A stretch of 64,000 bases of DNA. Origin: Fragilaria crotonensis. Taxonomy: Eukaryota > Bacillariophyta > Fragilariophyceae > Fragilariales > Fragilariaceae. The notes beneath the pieces are model-generated. The model saw nothing but the letters and a program-made list of their open reading frames with translations, was not told the DNA's origin and did no database searches. Location: assembly GCA_022925895.1 (NCBI GenBank), contig JAKSYS010000023.1:62001-126000 (forward strand), read 5' to 3'. Shown here piece by piece: positions 42,467 through 53,771 of this stretch. The translations under genes were made by a program, and so were the position numbers. The number at the start of each line of letters is the position of its first letter. Positions within the stretch are counted from its first letter, which is position 1.

Positions 42467-43254
42467 TTGGAAATCCTATTCATTGGCGGTTCCATCCTCA
42501 AGCAAGCCTTCGATGCGTTACCCTCAGTCATCGATGACTCAACTATGACCATAAGCGATGAACGCTATTCCTACAATGAAACCGACAGAGGAATTTACTC
42601 TATCAAGCAGTGCGTTACTGACCTAAAGACGACGGTCCAAAAATGTTGGCTAAACGAGAAGGTGCGGGCGAGTTGCACATGTAGTACGGTTACAACAATC
42701 CAATGGGCAGCCAGCAATACAACAATTCGCTTTCTGGGAGGATATGGTATTGAGTTCGATCTTGATAATGAGAAACAAACGTACGGCTCTTCGTACAATC
42801 TCGTCAAGGAACCTCTGTATTCCAAGTTGGCGAACTCGGCGTCAGCTGTAGTTATCGATTTCGACGTTGTGGCTGGCGAAACAACGCATGATACTCATGG
42901 ATTTGCAAACCTTTTGAAATTCATCCAGCAGTGGTCTCTTCAGCAAATGGTCGTGTATCGTCTCACCATGCCACAGCACTTTCTACCCACCAGTCAACGC
43001 CCACCTACATTGACGAACCAATCAAGCGACGGACGTGCGTGGCAACCACAACTCAACGGCACTGGACAAATGCATTGGCACTAGAGAAATTGCAAGGAGT
43101 TGATATGATCGATTTGTTTCCAATCGCAGCCACGCTGGGACATCTGCATGCACACCAAAAAGGAGATTGCAGTTCCTGGTGCTTGGTGTACGACTTGTTC
43201 TACGTTTTCTGGGCAACTCTGGCCGATGCAATACATACTCCTCCTGCTGTGTGA
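42467..43254 (+). pseudogene. Broken PC-esterase (GDSL/SGNH acyl-esterase, Pmr5/Cas1p type)
   Basis: Two frames together cover a PC-esterase-like domain. The first (42467-43084) opens with LEILFIGGSILKQAFDAL, where the family's GDS nucleophile motif is GGS, and runs to VVYRLTMPQHFLPTSQ. The second continues from about 43030 with CVATTTQRHWTNALALEKLQG, then DLFPIAATLGHLHAHQKGDCSSWC and FYVFWATLADAI to 43254. That is the Asp-x-x-His-like catalytic end, with a Cys-rich GDCxxWC. The frame change has no splice sites that restore it, no start Met is clear, and the usual N-terminal leader is missing. These signs suggest a truncated pseudogene, though one sequencing error would explain the shift. 43255-43550 shows nothing further I can support. 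Confidence 0.6.
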
Positions 43255-43550
43255 GTCGATCCGGGCTCAATATGACAAAACATTTGTGATGCTCTGGCTA
43301 GAGAAAATTCGTATCCCCGCTCACTCGGCGTGGCTGCTGCGCCACCTCGAACACCGTTTTCACCATGGGCATATCATTGTTGCAGATCGACTGCTCGTTT
43401 TCTGCAGGGCTCTACAGAACTCCCTCCGACGAGCGACCCAGATTTATCGACACCGAATTCACACTTGATGTCTACACGAACGAAAAGCATGGTCCTCTCT
43501 ACTCTCTACTATGGCACCTATCGGTAGTCGTAGTGAAACAACGCCAACGT

Positions 43551-44444
43551 CTAGGAAATCTCTGACGAATCAGTCAGTTTGAAATCCAAACCTTTATGAC
43601 CAATAGCCTTTCGTCCTCTTTGTCGTTCCCACAGTTCATTTTGATTGCGACCCAACCAATCCGCCCATTGGCGCACGGCCTTCCCTCGGTGACTGAGAGC
43701 ATTTTTCTCTTCCGTCGTCATGCATGAAAACGCTTTTGTTTGGCCATTCGGCACAAAGATGCTATCCCAACCAAAGCCTCGCCCTTCCACTGGTTCAACA
43801 ATCACACCCGACGTTGTTCCTGTGAACAGAACTGGATCGGCGTGAGGATAAGGGCAAAATGCCAATGTACAGACTGCCGTTGCCGACTTGTCTTCGTAGG
43901 CATGTAGAATTTTGTAGAGTCCTTCCGATCCGAGGGATTGTTGGAACCACTTGATATAGGGTCCAGGCATGCCACCGAGGGCGTGAAATTGAAGGCTGGT
44001 ATCTTCAACGACGCACGGACCATTCGCCAATTGTGCCGCAAGCATGGCCTTTTCCTTGGCAATTGCCTCCGTATTAACTTCTTGGATTTCGGGCAGGTCG
44101 ACGGAGAGCATCCGAATGTCGACCATGCTCTGTTCCGGCGTTGGGCCTCTTGTGGCACCATGTTCCGCAAGAATCATATTCATTTCTCGAGCCTGTGAGA
44201 TGTGGAAATGGGAATGAGATGTAATGTGTTCGTCGAACGAACGATTGTAATTCCAACGTTGCAATCTACTCGTACTTACCTTCATCTCGTTCCCAGTAAC
44301 AAAACTAATGCGCAGCTGTTGATTGGCATGGTTTACTTTGGTCGACAGAGATGCGACCAAGTTGACTAATATGTATATCAGTAGGAAGCGAGTGAACCTC
44401 GTTACAGTTACAGCCGTCCTCGTTCTCGCCGCTGGCATCCTCAT
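43551..44444 (-). CDS. ITPA: Inosine triphosphate pyrophosphatase (ITPA/Ham1 family), one intron
   Basis: The enzyme removes ITP, XTP and dITP from nucleotide pools. Exon 1 is 44280-44444 and exon 2 is 43551-44192, giving 268 residues. The 87-bp intron (44193-44279, GTAAGT...CACAG) is a multiple of three and has no stop, so the unspliced frame is open. Splicing is supported because it joins FVTGNEMK to AREMNMILAEHG, the expected family order. Other signatures are VVEDTSLQFHALGGMPGPYIKWF, TGTTSGVIVEP, and GRGFGWDSIFVPNG followed by LSHRGKAVRQW. The first 35 residues are basic then hydrophobic (FLLIYILVNLVAS), perhaps an organelle leader or membrane anchor, which is unusual for this family. Confidence 0.88.
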   Translation of the reverse strand: MRMPAARTRTAVTVTRFTRFLLIYILVNLVASLSTKVNHANQQLRISFVTGNEMKVSTSRLQRWNYNRSFDEHITSHSHFHISQAREMNMILAEHGATRGPTPEQSMVDIRMLSVDLPEIQEVNTEAIAKEKAMLAAQLANGPCVVEDTSLQFHALGGMPGPYIKWFQQSLGSEGLYKILHAYEDKSATAVCTLAFCPYPHADPVLFTGTTSGVIVEPVEGRGFGWDSIFVPNGQTKAFSCMTTEEKNALSHRGKAVRQWADWLGRNQNELWERQRGRKAIGHKGLDFKLTDSSEIS

Positions 44445-45008
44445 TTTTTAATGACGGATGCTCACGTCGATGTCGACAAACGGGGTCCCGATCGAGATTC
44501 CGATCCACGCTTGAGATTTCGTCGGAAATCGCAATTCAAAAATGAATCCTCAAGTTCCGCGAAGAGGATGATGAAGTGGAATGAATCAATTATTAACCCA
44601 CTGGAAAGTATACACGTGTTTCACGTGTGTTTAGAGTTCCGTTCTCCGAATACTGCCTTATGTATGTAGCCTGTAGAGGAGACAGTGTAATGGGGAACAA
44701 GTTATCGTACAGTACTGGCGTGTACTTGTACTCTGTACTGGAGTACTACCGGTAGAACCAAATGCTACACAACGAGGCGAAGTCCGAAATCGAACCTCAA
44801 GCATCCAGCTACTTGTACCAGGTACGGTACTAGTAGACCCACTACAGTACCAGAACCTATTTACAAGTGCCGTTTGAGAGTTCACAGTAAACAGTGTTCT
44901 CCTTTCCCCGTGATGCTCGAACGTTTGTGAACAATTCTGCTTGCTGCCCTCCATCCTCTTCATCCTTTCCCTTAACCACCCTCTCATTGCATCGTCATCT
45001 CTTTCATC
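44445..45008. promoter_or_regulatory. Divergent promoter region with GTAC cluster
   Basis: The 564 bp contain a cluster at about 44705-44865: TACAGTACTGG, TGTACTTGTACTC, GGAGTACTACCGG, GGTACGGTACTAG and CAGTACCAG. It lies about 150-300 bp before the start at 45009. Confidence 0.6.
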
Positions 45009-45763
45009 ATGAGCTCTGGTGGTCATTACGGAGGAGGAAGAACCCGCATGGGTACAAAAGTCTACCTCAACGTTTACGATCTTTCACCCGCCAATGACTA
45101 CTTGTACCCCATTGGGTTCGGTCTTCACCATTCGGGCGTGGAGGTTTCAGGCAGTGAATACTCCTTTGCGTCTGGCGCTGGCGTCTTTGAGGCATCACCC
45201 CGAGATGCCCCGGGCGCTCGCTATCGCGATACAATCGAGCTCGGAGTTTTTGACGGCGGCATGGCGGAATTCAACGCGGCTCTGGCTGATGTGAAACAAA
45301 CGTTTGGTCCAGACGACTACCATTTAATTCGTAAAAATTGCAATCATTTTGCAAATGCACTGACTTGGAGGCTGTTGGGGAGACAGATTCCGGCGCATAT
45401 CAATCGATTGGCAGATTTCGCTGTGTGCTGCTCGTGCTTGCTACCGAAGGACATGTTGGAGCATGCACCTGTTGGTGATGCCACTACTAGTGCAACAGCT
45501 GGGAGGAGTAGCAGTAGCAATGGTTTTTTGGAGTGGGAGCAGTTCAGAGGCAGGTGGCGTCGTCATCTTCCACAACTCCTGTATTTACAGGATCTGGGGC
45601 TCGGTTGGGCTCAGCGAAACCTGAAACGACGGGAATCGCTTCAAGATTGCTAGGAAGCACTCGATCCCCATCTCCTCGCACTGACGACTTGACTGATCGA
45701 CGGGAACGAATTCGCCAAGCTGCGCTTGCGCGACTGGAACGACAGAAGTACGAACAACAATAG
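45009..45763 (+). CDS. DeSI/PPPDE-type putative deSUMOylating or deubiquitinating isopeptidase
   Basis: The first 140 residues form a PPPDE thiol-peptidase domain: TKVYLNVYDLSP, the catalytic His in GFGLHHSGVEVSG, YSFASG, and the catalytic Cys in IRKNCNHFANALTWRLLG. Such proteins (DESI1/2) cleave SUMO or ubiquitin conjugates. Unspliced, the frame ends at 45653 with an atypical tail. Removing 45471-45547 (77 bp, GTTGGT...TTCAG) joins it to a natural charged end (RERIRQAALARLERQKYEQQ) at 45763, giving 225 residues. A second choice is 45475-45542 with donor GTGATG. I favour a spliced form but the exact sites are unsure. It ends 42 bp from the convergent NASP gene. Confidence 0.8.
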
Positions 45764-45805
45764 ATAAATGTCGGAATCTTACTGTGGACCTGATGAATTC
45801 ATGAT

Positions 45806-46786
45806 TTACAACGCAGTTTTGACCTTCTTCGTTGGAGGTTGCATGCTTTTCTCTTGTTCCTCATCAAATGTTGCCAGCGTTTCTCCAACTCCCATCAATA
45901 GCGTGGCAGCGAAGCAGATGTTTTCTTTCTCAGTAACAAGCTCCTCCCCCCGTCCCGATGCAGCTATTTTACCCATTAAAAAGACCGTCTCCTGCAATTC
46001 CTCACGTGCCTTTTCATAATATCCCCTTGCATAATCCACGCGTTCGTCGGCGGTTACCAACATATCCTTGGTTTCACTCGTTACGACGTGCTTTCCGTGT
46101 TCACACCCAAGTAATGCCTCTGCCACCAAGATGTTTGCTTCGACAAGTAGTCGACGACTGGCCAAGTGCTCAATTGTCAAATCCGTCTCCTTGTTGTATT
46201 TCTCGACAAATTCTTCACGATATGGCAAGGCTCGAGAATAGGCATCGGCAGCATCCGACATGCGCCCCAATTCACGCAGGACGTCCCCTAGACCTTGCAA
46301 GACTCGCGGGAGTTGGTATTGAATCCATTCGTTCTTGGGTTGTATGGTTGCCTTTTCTTCGAAAATGCTGTAAGCATTCTCCATCATCTCAAGAGCTAAA
46401 AGAAAGTCATCATTGCCAGGGCGTACTTTAGGGTCGGAGTTTCCATCTTGCTCGTTTATTTTTGCTTCCTTGTTTTCATTGTTGTTATCGTCATGTTGTA
46501 CAGCAGGAGGTTTTGAATCTTGTTCTTGTTGTTCTTGTGCTTGAGTCTCCCCAGCAGCGTTGTCGGAAGTGTCGGTCGCAGGCACTGATCGCAAGAGGGC
46601 ATTTCCGTATTCGTAGTAACAAACCGCAGCTTCCAAGCTGGTTTCTGAATATCGGGCAATCGTCTCTTCTACCAACGTGGCGAACATGTCAACAGCACCT
46701 TGACTGTGACCTGACTGAACCAACGCTCGAGCGGCTTTCCAACGAGGATCCATCGTAATCTTGGGTGGATCGCTAGGCATTGTCAT
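45806..46786 (-). CDS. NASP: NASP/Sim3/Hif1-type histone chaperone (SHNi-TPR)
   Basis: The 326-residue protein has TPR-like helices split by a long acidic loop, the layout of the SHNi-TPR family that binds H3-H4. The first TPR pair is at GHSQGAVDMFATLVEE and SLEAAVCYYEYGNALL. Then come about 60 Gln/Glu/Asn/Asp-rich residues. They are followed by FLLALEMMENAYSIFEEKA, LPRVLQGLGDVLRELGRM and ADAYSRALPYREEF. The C-terminus ends in a basic PPTKKVKTAL, a nuclear signal. The start is set at the Met in MTMPSDPP, since upstream in-frame sequence (to 47035) has no similarity. It should escort histones between cytosol and nucleus. Confidence 0.78.
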   Translation of the reverse strand: MTMPSDPPKITMDPRWKAARALVQSGHSQGAVDMFATLVEETIARYSETSLEAAVCYYEYGNALLRSVPATDTSDNAAGETQAQEQQEQDSKPPAVQHDDNNNENKEAKINEQDGNSDPKVRPGNDDFLLALEMMENAYSIFEEKATIQPKNEWIQYQLPRVLQGLGDVLRELGRMSDAADAYSRALPYREEFVEKYNKETDLTIEHLASRRLLVEANILVAEALLGCEHGKHVVTSETKDMLVTADERVDYARGYYEKAREELQETVFLMGKIAASGRGEELVTEKENICFAATLLMGVGETLATFDEEQEKSMQPPTKKVKTAL

Positions 46787-47246
46787 TGCCGGTTTCTTTG
46801 TGTGATTGGTTGTGCAGTTGTATGCAGGTTTGCTGCGAAGGCAAGAAATGACACGTTCTTGGGATGTTAGGGTTCTCTTTTGTGATATGCATAGGTGGAA
46901 GTGATGGTGTGAAGTTTCAAGTCTCACTATTCTCATGTCCATCCAGTGTCGACTGTCGACTGCGACTGTTTGGCAGGCCAGCTGCTGGGATGCGTGCGAA
47001 ATCCTATTGGACAATCTGGAGTTCGAATTAGTCACCGGTTTTCAAAGTTCAGACATACAGTAGTGCATACCTGCCATTGTACCGGGTACCATGTAGCTTG
47101 GTACTAGTACCCGGTACCTGGTACCGGGTAATGTAGTATACGGAGTCCCGGTACTCAGTGTGATGCTGGAGCACTGTGGCCCGTAGCGCCTACTTGTACC
47201 GGTACAGTACAGCTTAATCATTATCATACTCGCACAACGTATATGC
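46787..47246. promoter_or_regulatory. Divergent promoter region with GTAC cluster
   Basis: The 460 bp between NASP and cyclin L have one of the densest clusters at about 47055-47215: GGGTACCATG, GGTACTAGTACC, GGTACCTGGTACC and ACCGGTACAGTACAG. It ends about 35 bp before the cyclin start. Confidence 0.6.
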
Positions 47247-48341
47247 ATGTGTTCTTCACTTCCAGCTTCCAGAACGCAGAGACAGAAGCCATCGTGCCCT
47301 TACCTCGGGCCTCGGCTGACGATTGACCCAACTGAAGCAATCTGGTACAGAGCAAGTTCAAGCGCACTTGTAATGCAGTCACGATCGTCATTGTCCAATC
47401 CAAGTCGATCGATAGTGGACCGTTCTATCAAGATTGTCATCAGTGACCCCGACAATACTGCATCACGAAACGATGGCCTGTCGGCAGTTCTGGAACGGCA
47501 TCACAGACTGCACGGCACTTCACTGCTAGTATCCGCTGCCAGACTCTTGAAACTCAGCGCGTCGACCTACGCATCATCATGTACCATCTTCCATCGATAT
47601 TGTCATCAAGTATCTCTCAAGGGAATGAATGTGTGGTCCGTCGCAATGGCGTCCACTCTCTTGGCTTGCAAACTAGAAGAAGAAACACGGCCCATACGAC
47701 ACGTCATTTTGATGTATGCAAGAATTTATCGAAAGAGGCGGCTGGTTCTTTGTGATGATGCCGAATCGGTCATTGGTGACAAAAATGTTGCCGCATCGGA
47801 GGTCGCCAAAACTGTGTCGCTACCTGAAAAACTCGCCCAGTTGCGTCAGATAAAACCCATGTCACCTTTCGGCCCAGTTTATCAAGAGTGGTATAATGAA
47901 ATCATTGCAACGGAAAATGAGTTGCTACGGCAACTCGGATTCACTCTCTATTGGATTCCAGACTCGCACCCGCATAAGTTCATCATCTACTTTGTTGAAG
48001 CACTGGAAATCCAGAAACATGACTTTTGCCAAAGAGCTTGGAACTATTGCAACGATTCATGTCGCCTGGATTTGTGCCTTCGATTCGCACCGGAAGTCAT
48101 TGCCTGTACAGCAATTGTCCTCGCCGCACGGGATTGTCACGTTGACTTACCAACTGGTGACGAGGCCTGGTGGCACGTATTCGTTGGTGACACTCGGGAT
48201 GCCGAGCTGTCCATGGTCGGCAACACGCTCTTGAGTTTGCAGATCGATTGTCCCCCTTCTACGACTCTGGCGTTTCTCCCATCCGTGAGTGGAGACGCAT
48301 GGAATGATCCCGATAGCTATGTATGGAGCGTTGCCGACTAA
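47247..48341 (+). CDS. Cyclin L-like transcription/splicing cyclin
   Basis: The 364-residue protein has two cyclin folds. The first includes [47 protein letters not shown] and [15 protein letters not shown]. The second follows [15 protein letters not shown] with [20 protein letters not shown], then [33 protein letters not shown]. The order LGF-x-HPHK-x-WNYxNDSxRxD is the cyclin L signature; cyclin L pairs with CDK10/11-type kinases in pre-mRNA splicing. The Arg/Ser-rich tail of animal cyclin L is absent. About 55 residues sit between the two halves of the first fold (after [10 protein letters not shown]), longer than usual. It is intronless and divergent from NASP. Confidence 0.8.
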   Translation: MCSSLPASRTQRQKPSCPYLGPRLTIDPTEAIWYRASSSALVMQSRSSLSNPSRSIVDRSIKIVISDPDNTASRNDGLSAVLERHHRLHGTSLLVSAARLLKLSASTYASSCTIFHRYCHQVSLKGMNVWSVAMASTLLACKLEEETRPIRHVILMYARIYRKRRLVLCDDAESVIGDKNVAASEVAKTVSLPEKLAQLRQIKPMSPFGPVYQEWYNEIIATENELLRQLGFTLYWIPDSHPHKFIIYFVEALEIQKHDFCQRAWNYCNDSCRLDLCLRFAPEVIACTAIVLAARDCHVDLPTGDEAWWHVFVGDTRDAELSMVGNTLLSLQIDCPPSTTLAFLPSVSGDAWNDPDSYVWSVAD

Positions 48342-50184
48342 GTTTGTAGGCATATAATCTAGTTCACATGTCCACGAAGAAGCGTGATGGATAGTACTGC
48401 ACCCAGAATGCTGTACTTGAAACCTTAACTTTGGCGATGCGTGTAATCGTGAGGTAGACCGTTGTTTACTAGAAGTGGCTAAAGGATGCCCTTCCCAGGA
48501 TCAATGTTCGGTCCATTGAGTACCAGGTTTGACTAAAGACTAGAGTGACTCCGAGTACTCCTGTAGCCTGCGGAATTCAGAAGGGAATCATGCGCCGTGC
48601 ACAAGATCTGACATCCTCGCGTATCCAAACAACACGATGCACCACACAAATTTGCTGACCATGATGGAATGACAATGATTTAATAAAGTTCCATTTCAAA
48701 TTTTTCAACCCTTTGGTGCAGTAAGCCTTATCATCAATGTAAGGACAGTTTTTGGCTTGCAAGTGTTGGCAGTTGAACAAAAAAGAAGATGCTACAGATA
48801 TATTTCCAGTGTTAGCTGGAAGCTGTGAAACAAAGCAGTATCAGGACAAATGGTTGTCAGATTAAATATATTTCCCACCAATCAGGGCCAAGTTTCCAAC
48901 TCTAGTGGAGTATTTTATTGAAAGCCTTGCTGACCTAACAGTAGAGTTGGCAAGGAACAAATAAAATTGCAATTTGATTCAAAGTGCATTGACTCACCCT
49001 GTTAGAATGACAGCAGTATATTTTCCAGACAAGAAGAATGTGAGTAATTTGACTGCTGAGGGCAACAGTCGTGTTCATCTTGGACATGCAGCACAAGAAG
49101 AACATGACAACAATAAGAGAATTTTGAACCAAACAATTAAGAGGCTGCTGCCTGTCTTTAGCATCAAGTTTATCTTGAGGACTTTTCTATTGACTACTTA
49201 CTCTGTGAACATGCTAAAAATCGGGATGCAGTGCATTTCGAGGAAGTTTGAGTGGTGTCCAAGTACAATTAAATACCTAGCTTCTCGTAATTTTCTGTCA
49301 ATATGAGAGCATCAACATACAGCTCTTTTAGGGAATTGGCAATGGGCTGGGCCACAAGGTCAACAACTGCTCCTTTCTGATGGCTTAAGTCTCATTGATC
49401 AGTCCACAACAATGCAATCATGAGAGGCTGCTGGTTTATGTGTGCAGATGAGTTGAGTCCAATCAGAGGAAATCAATCACATCTGTTCTTGTGGTCACAT
49501 GCATCTTATTGTAAATGCAGAGATGGCAATCCAGGGTCATAATTCAAAGAAGAACTTGAAAGAATTGCCTTTGGTGGTGTGTTTAGAGCTGAGTGCCACG
49601 ATTCAGTTTGATTATTTTGGCGCCCTACCCTCAATTCAACTTTACCTTCCTCATTGATCACTTGCAAGGGCATGCAAAAAGTTGGCTTATGACTTGGATG
49701 CATATTGTATGAACGGATTGCAGTAGAGCAGTACTCCTACACAGGCTTTCAAAGTTGAAAAAACCTTGCACTGTACTAATCCAGTGCTCGGAGTACAAGA
49801 ACTTGACACATGCTGTTGTCTGTTGCACAGTAAATTCTATCTCAACCGACTCCAAATACAAAACTACAAATTCTGCACTAGTACTATGAACAACTCAGTA
49901 CACAGGAGAGACAGCCAAAACTGGACACTGGATATGGTTAAAGATGTAACAGGAGATCACAAATCAAGAAACATATTCTTGCCCGTCACAATGAACAGCA
50001 CCACTTCCTCCAGCTTGAAAAAAGTGAGCACTAGTACATCATCTCGGTTAACCATTAGCGTACTCGATATTTACCCAAGCAAGCAAGTGCTCATAGACTC
50101 GAACTCAAGCAAACAAAGTAAGACAGCTTTCAAGAATGCACCTGATCTTGTCGCCTCGGGCACACGCAAGCCTGTTGGTAGAAT
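48342..50184. other. Gene-poor, degraded intergenic DNA
   Basis: This stretch is richer in A/T and in TG/CA dinucleotides than the flanking genes and has many stops in all frames. One minus-strand fragment near 48577-48780 (FNCQHLQAKNCPYIDDKAYC) looks protein-like but cannot be assigned. I infer old transposon remains because it adjoins the transposase remnant at 50.2-52.3 kb; I did not find terminal repeats. Confidence 0.45.
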
Positions 50185-52320
50185 TTGCGACAGACTCCTG
50201 AACGTCGAATAGATGGCAACAAACGCTTGGCGCGCAGCACCGTGTATGAGGAGAGGCTACAAAGGGTGGCCTCCTTGCTGGATGCTGGTGCCCAACAGGG
50301 AAGAAAGACCCTGAGTCCTCCAAGATTCCGGTCAAAGTTGATGAAAAGGGTTGCAACACATGCTGAAATTTGTCAGGTTGGAGATGGTGACCTCATAGAC
50401 AAGGACTTGAAGCAGTTGATAGATGATTCCATTCTAGGAACTCTGCATGCCAACATTCTACAAGCTTGAGTCCGTGTGGTGGTGAAAGGTGAAAGGTGTA
50501 ATGCACAGAGTTTCCGGATGCCCTTCAAGCAGCAACAAAGGTAGCTGTGGAGGATGCTCATGCTCAGTGGAAAATTTATGACAATATCAACTAGTGGTTT
50601 GTTGACAATGGCAAGAAGGACATATGGGCAACCAGCCAGTTGAGGATGAAAAGGTCTTTGACCCAGAGAATGGAGCATTGGTGTCTGAGGTTCAGTTTAA
50701 GCAGGACACAGAGAGACAATTCATAAACATGCTGGATGAGACTCATCATGACCTCAGCGGTTCATGCGCCATTTCATATCATAACCCAGCCAGCTTTTCA
50801 GACAAGAGGATTAATAAGAGGAGTCAAATCAGCAAGGCATGTGACAGGTGCATACACAACAAATGCTGCAGGAGAAGGTGTGCCACTGTTTTTCAATTAC
50901 AATTCATTGGCAAAGCAAGTCATAGGGGAGGAATCTTAGTGTCAAGGTTGATTGGCTTGTTGGTCATGCAACAGTCTAAGGTACTACTAGCTAGGTATGG
51001 TTTCCCAACTCGTGTGGAGTCTTAAAGCTTCTACGCTGTACTACACACCCGCGGATCAATGGACGACACATTGCTCAGCAATGAGTATATCGAAAGCGTG
51101 ATTGTCCCTCTGTATCCCACATGCACAAGACAGCCGTGTTTGACATAAGGACAGGTAAGCCTAACCATGACCCTGTTATTCTAAAGGGGTGCTGGACCTG
51201 GAAGAGTTGTTTTGCCAGAAAGGATTTCCTTTGCACATTGACTTGTTGAGCAGTATTATTCGAGCGTGGCGGTCTCATCATTGCGATGGGCCTCCTTAGC
51301 TAACACTAGAAGCATTCAACAAGAAATGGACGCCCTATACGGACCCTTTAAGACGGAGCCTAAGTCGGACACATACGCTTGCTTGTGGTGAGAAGGTGGT
51401 GCAGGAGGAGCTTTGAGAGCAAGGAATTGCAAGAAGGAGAAATGGCAAACAGCTTCAATGCGCTGCGCTCAATCTTGATTTCGCTGATTTGCCAACCATT
51501 TTCAATGGCGCCGCCAACAACATCCATTCCAACAGACCATTGAATACACATTTCACAAAGGGGAAATTCTCTTTGTTGGCGAAGGTTGCTTTTGTGCCAT
51601 TGACAAGAAGCTGTCTGGACAACAAGAGGGTCAGGAAAGAGCTTGGACAAAGGAAAGAGCTTGGACAACACAAAGAAGACACTGGATTGGAGGACTTACA
51701 ATTTTGCAATGATGCTTTGGTTGATTCACTTGAAGTTGACGGATACAATCCTGGGATTTACGATGCTGTGAGTCCAAGGGCAGTGCATGTTGAAAGGGCG
51801 GCGATCAAGGATGCTGGGCAAGCGGAAGCGCTGGTGCTCAGCAGTGGAAGGGCATTCTCTGCTTCTGGATAGTGGAATCACTACAAATCCCTTATTGGGA
51901 ATGCTGGAGTGACGCTGCAAATGCAACACCAGCAGCTTCAGATGGCGAATAAAGCTGCGAGGAAGGTTGCAGACAAAAAGGGAGGCAATGCTCAAGTATT
52001 AGACAAAGTGCAGACTGCGCTGCTTAAGTTTGCATTTGACATGGTGTCAGTAAATGAAATGATTGGGGCAACGTGGTTGGCTGGGTCTATCCAGAGGCAA
52101 AGGTGGATTTCCATCTCAAGGACCTCACCAAGCGAGATCCAATTCTGACAAAACTTGCGACATTGCCTTCTCGTGAGTGGACAACTTCCATTCCTCAAAG
52201 GGAGTTGGTCCCTGCAATCACACCTATTACAATGCTGTAAGGAGGGGTATCGAGGATGTGTTTGATCATCAGCCAATGGACTGTTTTATGCTCTGCAAGC
52301 ACCCTCAAATGAGAATTGTG
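50185..52320 (+). mobile_element. Decayed DNA transposon with DDE-type transposase remnant
   Basis: Protein-like blocks on the plus strand follow one another in changing frames. GAYTTNAAGEGVPLFF (about 50845-50895) resembles the first catalytic strand of DDE transposases. DDTLLSNEYIESVIVPLYP lies near 51065-51120. NHDPVILKG with LEELFCQKGFPLHIDLL follows near 51165-51250, then TRSIQQEMDALYGPFKTE near 51305-51360, a passage like the region around the last catalytic acid. The C-terminal part includes VPLTRSCLDNKRVRKELGQ near 51595. Many frame changes and stops mean it is dead. I could not find terminal inverted repeats, so ends and superfamily are unsure; the boundaries are approximate. Confidence 0.55.
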
Positions 52321-53771
52321 GGCAAATGGGACTTAACCTAGTACGACGTAATATGAAGATTTGGACATGCAAAGAATGCAGAATTGAAGATCTAAATATA
52401 AGATATTGCATTCTAGCAATGCACACTCATAGCTGACCCACTGTTCATGAACATCTCAGTGCAATAGAAGAGTGATGAGGCAACGGATGGAGAAACGCTT
52501 TTTCTCGTCCACGTACTATGCTAATTCTTGTATTTAAGTACTCCAAGTACTGTACAGGATTCTATTAGTAGTACTGTATACACTCCTACTCCGTACCAGG
52601 TACCATCTATCATACCAAAATACCGTCAGATGACATATCTCTATACCTCACAGCATGGTACTACTGTACAAGTACTAGTACCGTTCTGCACACAAGCACA
52701 TCGAGCATCCAGTATGACCTTCCGTGGTACAGGGTACAAGTACTCGGTACTCTGAGCACCGTACTGGTACTGTAGCACCAGTTGTAGTAGATCGCGACTG
52801 TCGTATGCACTATGCACTATAGTATGCACTCTGTCTGCATATCATATTTACGTACAACCGCGCAAACGAGTCCTGCCCGAAAGGCCGTTCGATGTGGACA
52901 CATTTAAGTGAAGGCGAGAACACTGGCGTCATGGGCGGTTGGAATAGTGAGAAGGGCTGCGATGATATAGGACACCGGAAATGTCACTCCTCGAGATGGG
53001 GCTTATATGCTGAAGTATTTGGTCGCAATTGGGGCAGGATTTCACTGCAACTTCGATGAAAATGACGAGAAACGTAATTTGCCGAAGAATTGCGTGTGTG
53101 TGATCCAAGGAATCTCTGATTGGTCAAAAGCTTTAGACGCCTTTTTATAATTGGCAGATTGCCGGAGCGACTGTCGTCATTTCGTAAGACCCGGCAGGCG
53201 ATGAGATACTTGACACCCGCCATCAAGATATAAACTGAAACACGGGTAAGTATAACTGTAAGTATGCTTACCTGGTAGCGCGTACTTGGTACCGAATCGA
53301 ACGTTTGCCAAATGGAATGCAATCCGACGACATTATAATGACTTGGTGTCTACCGGTACTCTGCCAGGTGCAAGGGCAAGTACTGTACCAGGGTACCAGG
53401 AATCATAGAAGTACTACTACTACTAGTAGCTACAGTAGTAGTATATGCATAGGAACTCGGAGTATTCGTATCGTACTGTAGTACGAGCAACTATGAGTGT
53501 CTACACAAAGGTGTATATAAAACGTACTTCAAATCCCTGCGATTGATGTGACACTACCGAATTTCGTACTGTACAGAGTTCTCCGTTCTTACGATAGTAG
53601 CGAGGTATGCTGCAGCGGCACAGACGTTCTCCACGAATACTTAAGAGGGGAGTCGGGAGTTGCTGACACTTCGTTGACATCTGATAAAGGGTTCTAACAC
53701 CTACCCACAATCTGCAAAAATTCTTACGCACACCATATTCAAATCGAATCGATCACCATCGCACAACAACT
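52321..53771. promoter_or_regulatory. Upstream region of the HSF gene with two GTAC clusters
   Basis: The first cluster, about 52530-52800, is the densest in the window (AGTACTGTACAGG, ACTACTGTACAAGTACTAG, GGTACAGGGTACAAGTAC). The second spans about 53345-53490 (AGTACTGTACCAGGGTACC, then ACTACTACTACTAGTAGC). Between them no gene is supported. Confidence 0.55.
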
